Below are positions 16,800 to 23,632 of a stretch of DNA of 64,000 nt, piece by piece. The notes below the pieces were generated by a model. The model was not told where the DNA came from. It saw only the letters and a list, made by a program, of their open reading frames with translations, and searched no databases. Each line of letters opens with the position of its first letter. Within the stretch, counting starts at the first letter, position 1. The position numbers were made by a program, and so were the translations under genes. The stretch is from Flavimobilis marinus (GTDB lineage: Bacteria; Actinomycetota; Actinomycetes; Actinomycetales; Cellulomonadaceae): contig NZ_FONZ01000003.1 in assembly GCF_900113055.1 (NCBI RefSeq), positions 248,001 through 312,000 of the forward strand, read 5' to 3'.

Positions 16800-18143
16800 A
16801 TGAGCACTCCCGAATGGTCCTTCGAGACCCTCCAGATCCACGCGGGCCAGAGCCCGGACCCGACGACGGGCGCCCGCGCGCTCCCGATCTACCAGACGAC
16901 CTCGTTCGTCTTCCCCGACGCGGACGCCGCGGCGGACCGGTTCGCCCTCAAGGACCTCGGCCCCATCTACACCCGGATCGGCAACCCGACCCAGCAGGTG
17001 GTCGAGGACCGCGTCGCCGCGCTCGAGGGCGGCGTCGGGGCGCTCCTGGTCTCCTCCGGCCAGGCCGCGGCGACGCTCGCGATCCTCAACATCGCCGAGG
17101 CCGGGGACCACGTCGTCGCGAGCCCGAGCCTGTACGGCGGGACGTACAACCTGCTGCACCACACCCTGGCCAAGCTCGGCGTGCAGACCACGTTCGTCAC
17201 CGACCCCCACGACGCCCAGGCGTGGCGCGACGCCGTGCAGCCGAACACCAAGCTGTTCTTCGCCGAGTCGATCCCCAACCCCCGCTCGGACGTCCTCGAC
17301 ATCGAGACGGTCGCCGACGTCGCGCACGCCGCCGGCGTGCCGCTGATCGTCGACAACACGATCGCGACGCCCTACCTGATCAACCCCCTGCGCTGGGGGG
17401 CCGACGTCGTGGTGCACTCGGCGACGAAGTACCTGGGCGGGCACGGCACCGCGATCGGCGGCGTGATCGTCGACGGCGGCTCCTTCGACTTCGCCCAGGA
17501 CCCCGAGCGGTTCGCCAACTACAACACCCCCGACCCCTCCTACCACGGCCTCGTCTACGCGCGGGACCTCGGCGTCGGCGGCGCGTTCGGTGCGAACCTG
17601 GCCTTCATCCTCAAGGCGCGCGTGCAGCTGCTGCGCGACCTCGGCTCGGCGATCAGCCCGTTCAACGCCTTCCTCATCGCCCAGGGCATCGAGACCCTGT
17701 CCCTGCGGGTCGAGCGGCACGTGGCCAACGCCCAGCAGGTGGCGGCCTTCCTCGAGGCGCGCGACGACGTCGTCGGCGTGCACTACGCCGGGCTGGCCTC
17801 GAGCCCGTGGCACGCCAACCAGACCAAGTACGCCCCCAAGGGCGCGGGCGCCGTGCTCGCGTTCGAGATCGCCGGCGGCGCCGCCGCGGGCAAGGCGTTC
17901 GTCGACGGCCTCACGCTGCACTCGAACGTGGCGAACATCGGCGACGTCCGCTCGCTCGTGATCCACCCGGCGTCGACCACGCACAGCCAGCTCACGGCCG
18001 CCGAGCAGGAGCGGTCCGGGGTCACCCCCGGCCTCGTGCGCCTCGCCGTCGGCATCGAGAACGTCGCGGACATCCTCGCGGACCTCGAGGCGGGCTTCGC
18101 CGCCGCCGCCGCGCACGCCAGCCTCGCCACGGCCGAGGTCTGA
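16800..18143 (+). CDS. metY: O-acetylhomoserine sulfhydrylase
   Basis: A 447-aa PLP enzyme of the Cys/Met metabolism family that makes homocysteine from O-acetylhomoserine and sulfide. The PLP lysine is K210 in VVHSATKYLGGHGTAIGG, with YTRIGNPTQQVVEDRVAALEGG, SSGQAA and the long FAQDPERFANYNTPDPSYHG insertion that distinguishes MetY from cystathionine gamma-synthase/MetB. The ATG at 16800 follows CAGGAG. metX, which makes its substrate, begins 4 nt after its stop, so the two form an operon. The long 5' region holds the Cys-Cys leader ORF; cystathionine-type enzymes are a less likely alternative. Confidence 0.95.
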   Translation: MSTPEWSFETLQIHAGQSPDPTTGARALPIYQTTSFVFPDADAAADRFALKDLGPIYTRIGNPTQQVVEDRVAALEGGVGALLVSSGQAAATLAILNIAEAGDHVVASPSLYGGTYNLLHHTLAKLGVQTTFVTDPHDAQAWRDAVQPNTKLFFAESIPNPRSDVLDIETVADVAHAAGVPLIVDNTIATPYLINPLRWGADVVVHSATKYLGGHGTAIGGVIVDGGSFDFAQDPERFANYNTPDPSYHGLVYARDLGVGGAFGANLAFILKARVQLLRDLGSAISPFNAFLIAQGIETLSLRVERHVANAQQVAAFLEARDDVVGVHYAGLASSPWHANQTKYAPKGAGAVLAFEIAGGAAAGKAFVDGLTLHSNVANIGDVRSLVIHPASTTHSQLTAAEQERSGVTPGLVRLAVGIENVADILADLEAGFAAAAAHASLATAEV

Positions 18144-18147
18144 GCCG

Positions 18148-19380
18148 ATGACGTCGCTCGAGCACGAGGCCGGCGGCGCGCTCGCCCGCCCGCGCTCGGG
18201 CGACGTCGCCGCCCACCGTGCCGCGCCCGCGTACGCGGGCACAGCACGCCGGGGGTCGCGGGCCGAGGGCGCCGGCCCCGGCTGGCGACCGAGCGCACCC
18301 GCGGGCCCCGTCGCGGCGGTGGGCGCGGTGGAGCTGGAGACCGGCAGCGTGCTCCCGGACGTGGTCCTGGCCTATCAGACCTGGGGCACCCTCGCGCCGG
18401 ACCGCTCCAACGCCGTCCTCGTGCTGCACGCGCTCACGGGCGGGACCGACGTCCGTACGGAGGACCCGACGCGACCGGGCTGGTGGCAGGACCTCGTCGG
18501 CCCGGGTCTGCCGATCGACACCGACCGGTACTTCGTCGTCGCGCCCAACGTGCTCGGCGGCTGCCACGGCTCCACGGGCCCGGCCTCCCCCGCCCCGGAC
18601 GGCCGCCCCTACGGCAGCCGTTTCCCGGTCGTCACGGTGCGCGACCAGGTCGCCGCGGAGATCCAGCTCAGCGCGGCGCTCGGGATCGACGCCTGGCAGT
18701 TCGTCGTCGGCGGCTCGATGGGCGGTTTGCGCGCGCTCGAGTGGGCGATCCTCGGGCCCGAGGCCGGCATCGACGTCGTCTCCGTGGGCGTGATCGCCGC
18801 GACGGCACAGTCGTCGGGGGACCAGATCGCCTGGGCGCACCCCCAGCTCGCCGCCATCCAGGCCGATCCGCACTTCCACGGCGGCGACTACTACGACCAG
18901 GCCCAGGCGCCGACCACCGGTCTCGGCATCGCCCGGCAGATCGCGCACACCACCTACCGGAGCGCGGCCGAGCTCGACCGCCGGTTTGGCCGCATCCCGC
19001 AGGGCGCGGAGGATCCCCTGCGCGGCGGGCGCTTCGCGGTCCAGTCCTACCTCGATCACCACGCACACAAGCTCGCCCGGCGCTTCGACGCCAACAGCTA
19101 CCTCGTGCTGACCGAGTCGATGCTCACCCACGACCTCGGCCGCGACCGCGGCGGCGTCGACACGGCCCTCGCCTCCATCCAGGCCCGCGTGATGGTCGCC
19201 GCCGTGGAGTCCGACCGCCTGTTCCTCCCGGTGGAGTCCGCACGCATCGCCCGGCACGCCCCCCGCTGTCCGGGGGTGCACACGATCCGCTCGGAGTACG
19301 GTCATGACGGGTTCCTGATCGAGGTCGGCCAGCTCTCCTCGATCATCGCGGGTTTCCTCGCGAGCCTCCCGAGCAGCTGA
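18148..19380 (+). CDS. metX: Homoserine O-acetyltransferase
   Basis: A 410-aa alpha/beta-hydrolase-fold enzyme that activates homoserine with acetyl-CoA. The catalytic triad is visible as S190 in VVGGSMGGLRALEWA, D356 in VESDRLF and H386 in SEYGHDGF; ALTGGTDV, NVLGGCHGSTGP and YLDHHAHKLARRFDANSYL are family signatures. The N-terminus carries an unusual Ala/Arg/Gly-rich extension of about 50 residues, so the true start may be internal, though ATG 18148 sits right behind metY. It feeds MetY for methionine synthesis. Confidence 0.95.
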   Translation: MTSLEHEAGGALARPRSGDVAAHRAAPAYAGTARRGSRAEGAGPGWRPSAPAGPVAAVGAVELETGSVLPDVVLAYQTWGTLAPDRSNAVLVLHALTGGTDVRTEDPTRPGWWQDLVGPGLPIDTDRYFVVAPNVLGGCHGSTGPASPAPDGRPYGSRFPVVTVRDQVAAEIQLSAALGIDAWQFVVGGSMGGLRALEWAILGPEAGIDVVSVGVIAATAQSSGDQIAWAHPQLAAIQADPHFHGGDYYDQAQAPTTGLGIARQIAHTTYRSAAELDRRFGRIPQGAEDPLRGGRFAVQSYLDHHAHKLARRFDANSYLVLTESMLTHDLGRDRGGVDTALASIQARVMVAAVESDRLFLPVESARIARHAPRCPGVHTIRSEYGHDGFLIEVGQLSSIIAGFLASLPSS

Positions 19381-19416
19381 CCCGGCCGCGCAGCGCCACC
19401 GACCGAGAGGACCACC

Positions 19417-20148
19417 ATGACCACCGACCTCGCCACCCTCACCGGCGCGCTCCGGTCGCAGTGGAACCGGCTGTACGGGTGGCTCGAGCCGCTCGGTGCC
19501 GACATGTACGCGCTCGCCGAGGAGCCCAGCGCGCTGGACGGATGGACCAACCGCGAGCTCGTGGCGCACCTCGGCCGGGCGTTGCGGCCGCTCGTCGACT
19601 TCCGCGAGGCGCCCGAGGGGACGGTCCCCCTGACGCTCGCGGAGTACCTGGGCACCTACCCCGAGCGCGCGACCGAGATCGCGACCTCCACCCGCGAGCT
19701 CGCCGACTCACTCGGTGCGAACCCGCTCCCCCACGTGCGCACCGTCGCCGACGAAGGCCTCGCGCGCCTCGACGGGCTCGCCGGTGCCGACCGCCTCGTC
19801 GTCGAGGCCCGGCGAGGCCCGATGCTGCTGCGCGAGCTGGTCGTCTCCCGCCTGATCGAGCTCGTCGTGCACGCGGACGACCTCGTCGTCTCGCTCGCCC
19901 CGACGGTCGACGCCGTCGGTCCGCAGGACCCGCGGGACCCCGAGGCGCGACGCATCGTCGCCGAGGAGCTGCTGCGGATCGTCGTCACGCGCGGCGGCTG
20001 GAGCCTCGAGGTCGTCGACGCCCTGACCTGGGTCCGGCTCGCGACCGGTCGCGTGCCCTACGACGTCGACACCCTCGCGCACGCCCTCGCGCCCGGGTTC
20101 ACCGCGGGCGGCGTCCCCGACCTCGGCCGCATGCTGCCGCTCCTGTAG
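19417..20148 (+). CDS. Maleylpyruvate isomerase family, mycothiol-dependent-like protein
   Basis: The 243-aa protein has the DinB/MDMPI helical N-terminal fold, with WTNRELVAHLGRAL (about residues 43-56) and ELVVHADDLVVSL supplying the His and Asp residues typical of metal sites in this superfamily. A C-terminal WVRLATGRVPYDVDTL stretch resembles the associated SCP2-like domain. Members use mycothiol, the actinobacterial low-molecular-weight thiol, but the substrate here cannot be read from sequence. It follows metX by 36 nt with GAGAGGACCACC before the ATG, so it may be the last gene of the sulfur operon. Confidence 0.75.
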   Translation: MTTDLATLTGALRSQWNRLYGWLEPLGADMYALAEEPSALDGWTNRELVAHLGRALRPLVDFREAPEGTVPLTLAEYLGTYPERATEIATSTRELADSLGANPLPHVRTVADEGLARLDGLAGADRLVVEARRGPMLLRELVVSRLIELVVHADDLVVSLAPTVDAVGPQDPRDPEARRIVAEELLRIVVTRGGWSLEVVDALTWVRLATGRVPYDVDTLAHALAPGFTAGGVPDLGRMLPLL

Positions 20149-20207
20149 GTCCGCCCGCGCGCTCGCCCGACCGATCAGCCCCCCTGCCCCGCGCGGGCCG
20201 GTTCGCG

Positions 20208-20213
20208 TAGGTT
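20208..20213 (+). promoter_or_regulatory. -10 element (TAGGTT) of leaderless oxidoreductase gene
   Basis: TAGGTT matches TANNNT and lies exactly six bases before the ATG of the downstream oxidoreductase, which has no Shine-Dalgarno sequence. This is the same geometry as the metY leader ORF and predicts a leaderless transcript. Confidence 0.5.
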
Positions 20214-20219
20214 GAGCAC

Positions 20220-21173
20220 ATGCTCGCCGCCTTCGCCGCACGCACCGACGCTGCGCACCCGCTGTCCGCACTCGAGATCGCCGACCAGCCCGCGCCCGCG
20301 GACCGGGAGCACTGGACACGCGTCACCGTCCGCGCAGCGAGCCTGAACCACCACGACCTGTGGTCCCTGCGCGGGGTAGGCCTGCCGGACTCCGCACTCC
20401 CGATGATCCTGGGCACCGACGCGGCCGGCGTGACCGACGACGGCCGCGAGGTCGTCGTGCACGGCGTGATCGGCGCCGACGGGCACGGCGTCGGGCCCGA
20501 GGAACGCCGCAGCCTGCTCTCGGAGCGCTACCCGGGCACCCTCGCGGAGCAGGTCAGCATCCCGACGGCCAACCTGATCGACAAGCCCGCGTCGCTGTCC
20601 TTCGAGGACGCCGCCTGCCTGCCGACCGCCTGGCTCACCGCTTACTCCCTGCTGTTCCGCGCCGCGAACCTCAAGCCCGGTGACGCCGTGCTGGTGCAGG
20701 GCGCCGGGGGCGGCGTCGCGTCGGCCGCGATCGCCCTGGGCGTCGCCGCGGGCCTCGACGTCTACGCCACGTCGCGCAGCGCGGACAAGCGGGCGCGAGC
20801 CGGCGCGATGGGGGCGACCGCCGTCGAGCCCGGCGCGCGCCTCCCCCGCCGCGTCGACGGCGTGGTGGAGACGGTGGGCAAAGCCACGTGGCGGCACTCC
20901 GCCGCGAGCCTGCGCCCCGGCGGCACCATCGCCGTCGCCGGCGCGACCACGGGCGACCCGGGCGCCGAGCTCACGCGCGTGTTCTTCAACGAGCTGCGGG
21001 TGCAGGGCGTCACGATGGGCTCGCGCGAGGACCTGCGCGCGCTCCTGGCCTTCCTGGACCGCCACGAGCTGCGCCCGACGATCGCGCAGGTGCTGCCGCT
21101 CGCCCGGGCGGACGAGGGCCTGGCCCTGCTCGAGTCCGGGGAGCACTTCGGCAAGATCGTCCTCGTGCCGTGA
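20220..21173 (+). CDS. Zinc-independent MDR oxidoreductase (quinone reductase-like)
   Basis: A 317-aa medium-chain dehydrogenase/reductase. The GroES-like half includes ASLNHHDLWSLRGVG and LGTDAAGVTDDGREVV. The Rossmann half has PTAWLTAYSLLFRAANLKPGDAVLVQGAGGGVASAAIALGVAAG (about residues 140-183) and ends with HFGKIVLVP. The cysteines that would bind structural or catalytic zinc are absent, pointing to the quinone oxidoreductase branch using NADPH. The substrate is unknown. It is probably leaderless, and its stop overlaps the GTG of the hydrolase gene that follows. Confidence 0.85.
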   Translation: MLAAFAARTDAAHPLSALEIADQPAPADREHWTRVTVRAASLNHHDLWSLRGVGLPDSALPMILGTDAAGVTDDGREVVVHGVIGADGHGVGPEERRSLLSERYPGTLAEQVSIPTANLIDKPASLSFEDAACLPTAWLTAYSLLFRAANLKPGDAVLVQGAGGGVASAAIALGVAAGLDVYATSRSADKRARAGAMGATAVEPGARLPRRVDGVVETVGKATWRHSAASLRPGGTIAVAGATTGDPGAELTRVFFNELRVQGVTMGSREDLRALLAFLDRHELRPTIAQVLPLARADEGLALLESGEHFGKIVLVP

Positions 21174-22150
21174 CCACGGGCGCCGAGGCGGGTTGGCACG
21201 ACGACATCCTCGGCCCCGGGTACCGCGCGCTGACGCTCCCCCTGGCAGACGACGACGAGGGCTCGGTCGTCGCGACGCTCGTCCGGTTCGACCCGAGCAC
21301 GCCCGAGCCGCAGCGGCCGGCCCGTGCCGTGCTCTACCTGCACGGCTGGAGCGACTACTTCTTCCAGACGGGTCTCGCGGAGCACTGGCACCAGCAGGGC
21401 GCCGCTTTCTACGCGCTCGACCTGCGCAAGTACGGCCGCAGCATGCGGGCGCACCAGACGCCCTGCTACACCGACGATCTCGCCGTGTACGACGAGGACA
21501 TCGAGGCCGCGCTCGCGGTCATCCACGCCGACCTCGGGCGCCGGGCGTCGGTCATGATCATGGCGCACTCGACGGGGGGCCTGACGGCGGCGCTGTGGGC
21601 ACACCGGAACCCCGGGCGCGTCTCGGGCCTCATGCTGAACTCCCCCTGGCTCGAGCTGCAGGGCTCCGCGGTCGCGCGGACCGTCTCCACGCCTGCCATC
21701 GCGCAGCTCGCCCGCTTCCAGCCGCGCACGCCCCTGCCGAACATCGACCCCGGGTTCTACAACCGCACGATCCTCAAGGACGAGGGCGGGGAGTGGGAGT
21801 TCGACACCGCCTGGCGCCCCACGCCGTCGTTCCCCGTGCGCGCGGGCTGGCTGCGCGCGGTCATCGCCGGCCACGCGCAGGTCGCGCGCGGGCTCAGGAT
21901 CGACGCCCCGGTCCTGATCCTGCTGGCCCGACGCAGCCTCATCAGCGCCCGCTGGAGCGAGGAGATGCGCGCGGCGGACATCGTGCTGGACGTCGACGCG
22001 ATCGCGCGCCGCACCGCCAACCTGGGTGACCTCGTCACCCTCGCCCGGATCACCGACGGCGTGCACGACCTCGCGCTGTCCGCCGCCCGACCGCGCGCCC
22101 AGTTCTACGGGCACCTCACCCGCTGGACGAGCGCCTACGGCTGGGTCTGA
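21170..22150 (+). CDS. Alpha/beta hydrolase (serine aminopeptidase/lysophospholipase-like)
   Basis: The 326-aa protein has the oxyanion loop YLHGWSDYFFQTGLAEHW (about residues 54-71), a second signature FYALDLRKYGRSMRAHQTP, and the nucleophile elbow MAHSTGGLTAALWAH with the catalytic Ser. This pattern is that of the monoacylglycerol lipase/lysophospholipase group. A late TDGVHDLALS probably carries the catalytic His. No signal peptide is seen. The GTG at 21170 overlaps the oxidoreductase stop (GTGA), indicating a two-gene operon. Confidence 0.85.
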   Translation: MTTGAEAGWHDDILGPGYRALTLPLADDDEGSVVATLVRFDPSTPEPQRPARAVLYLHGWSDYFFQTGLAEHWHQQGAAFYALDLRKYGRSMRAHQTPCYTDDLAVYDEDIEAALAVIHADLGRRASVMIMAHSTGGLTAALWAHRNPGRVSGLMLNSPWLELQGSAVARTVSTPAIAQLARFQPRTPLPNIDPGFYNRTILKDEGGEWEFDTAWRPTPSFPVRAGWLRAVIAGHAQVARGLRIDAPVLILLARRSLISARWSEEMRAADIVLDVDAIARRTANLGDLVTLARITDGVHDLALSAARPRAQFYGHLTRWTSAYGWV

Positions 22151-22162
22151 CGAGCCGACGGC

Positions 22163-23512
22163 TCAGAGCACCTCGGCGAGGGCCGGTCCCGTGGGCCCGC
22201 CCAGCCGCCACACGCGCCAGCCGTCCGAGCCGACGCTCCCGCTCGCGGCTGCGGCCGCCGCGTGCGGGGACTGGAACCGCGCGCCGTCCGGCAGGGCGAT
22301 CGTGCCGTCCGGGTGCAGCGTCGCCTCGAAGCGGTCCCCCCGGCGCGCACGCACCCAGACCAGGGGCGCGGGCTCGTCGAGCTGCGCAGCGAGCGCGACC
22401 AGCTGGGCGTCCGGGGCGTCCGGGATCTCGCTCGTGCGGGCGACACCGAGGGCGCCGTGCGCGGTGCGCACCTCGTTCAGCTGGTTGGGGCTCGTCGCGA
22501 TCTGGGTCTCCCGCGCGGAGGTGCGCGCGCTCGTGTAGCCGGCAGGGTGCACGGAGGAACCGGTGGCCGAGGGCACCGCGGCCGGGCGGAGGCGTGGCCG
22601 CGGGCCAGCCGCGGCTCCCTGGTGCGCGGGCGGCTGCAGGCCCTGGGTGACGGACACCCGGGTCACCGAGCGCGCCGCCGCGGTCCGGGTGCGCGCCACG
22701 GGACTCACCACGCGCGCCGTCCATGCCTCAGGGGCCACGTCGCGCGGTGCCGCGCGGACCGGCTCGGGCACCTGCACGGCCGGCTCGGGGGCGACCGCCG
22801 GCGTCGTGGTCGCGACGACGCGGACCGGGGCCGAGACGGCGGCGCCACGGGCGACCGCCGGCGTCTGAGCCGATGCGAGCGGCGGAGTGACGACGCTGGT
22901 GCGCCCGACGATCGGCACCTCCTGCGTCGCCTCGAGCGCGCGCGGGCCCCGCCCTCCGGCCCCGAGCGGGGAGATGTCGATGAACCGCCGGCCGTCGGCC
23001 AGGTGCAGCACGCCCACCTTGAGCACGTCCACCCGCTGGCCAGGCTGGCGGAGGAACTCGAGCGCGTCCGACGCCGCGGCGTCGACCGAGGAGCACACCA
23101 GGACCAGCCGCACCCCGCCGGACGCCGCCGGCGCCGGTGCGCCGAGCGGGGTCTCGCGCTGGAACTTCGCGACCGCGGCCGCGAACTGCTCGGGGCCGTC
23201 GGCATAGCGCTCGGCGAGGTCGGCGCGGCTGAGCCGACCCGCGAGGCCCGCGCGACGCATCGCCTCGACCAGCCCGGCGGCGTCCAGCACCGGGACGATC
23301 TCGACGGCGAGGAGCGTGCCCGCGACATCCAGGCACGTCAGGTACGGCGCGTCCGCGTCGTCCCCGCCGTGCGCGATCGGCAGCACCCGCTCGCCGAGCA
23401 GGCTCCCCAGGTGGTCCGTGACGACAGCACCCGCGTCAGCGCCGAGCACTGCGGGCGCCGACTGCATGGGGACCAGGACCGGCCGGTCCTCGTCGAGCTG
23501 GTAGATGGCCAC
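22163..23512 (-). CDS. RAMA-domain protein (putative modified-DNA reader), unknown function
   Basis: The 449-aa protein has three parts. Residues about 1-200 form an alpha/beta domain (MAIYQLDEDRPVLVPMQ, YLTCLDVAGTLLAVEIV, VRLVLVCSSVDAAASDALEFLRQPG, LKVGVLHLADGRRFIDISPL) reminiscent of nuclease-like folds. Residues about 205-360 are a low-complexity Ala/Pro/Val/Arg linker. Residues about 380-449 match a RAMA domain: RRGDRFEATLHPDGTIALPDG, FQSPHAAAAAASG and GWRVWRLGG. RAMA domains are predicted to sense modified DNA in restriction systems. No methylase or obvious restriction partner lies nearby, so the biological role is open. It converges on the hydrolase gene and is transcribed alone. Confidence 0.65.
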   Translation of the reverse strand: MAIYQLDEDRPVLVPMQSAPAVLGADAGAVVTDHLGSLLGERVLPIAHGGDDADAPYLTCLDVAGTLLAVEIVPVLDAAGLVEAMRRAGLAGRLSRADLAERYADGPEQFAAAVAKFQRETPLGAPAPAASGGVRLVLVCSSVDAAASDALEFLRQPGQRVDVLKVGVLHLADGRRFIDISPLGAGGRGPRALEATQEVPIVGRTSVVTPPLASAQTPAVARGAAVSAPVRVVATTTPAVAPEPAVQVPEPVRAAPRDVAPEAWTARVVSPVARTRTAAARSVTRVSVTQGLQPPAHQGAAAGPRPRLRPAAVPSATGSSVHPAGYTSARTSARETQIATSPNQLNEVRTAHGALGVARTSEIPDAPDAQLVALAAQLDEPAPLVWVRARRGDRFEATLHPDGTIALPDGARFQSPHAAAAAASGSVGSDGWRVWRLGGPTGPALAEVL

Positions 23513-23632
23513 GAACAGTGCCTCCGAGCGGTGGGACGGCGTGCGACGGCCGCAGCCGTCAGGCCGCAGGCGGTGCCAGCGTACGGCCTCGGCCGCCCCA
23601 GCGTAAGAGGGCGAGCACCCCTGCCGCGGGCC

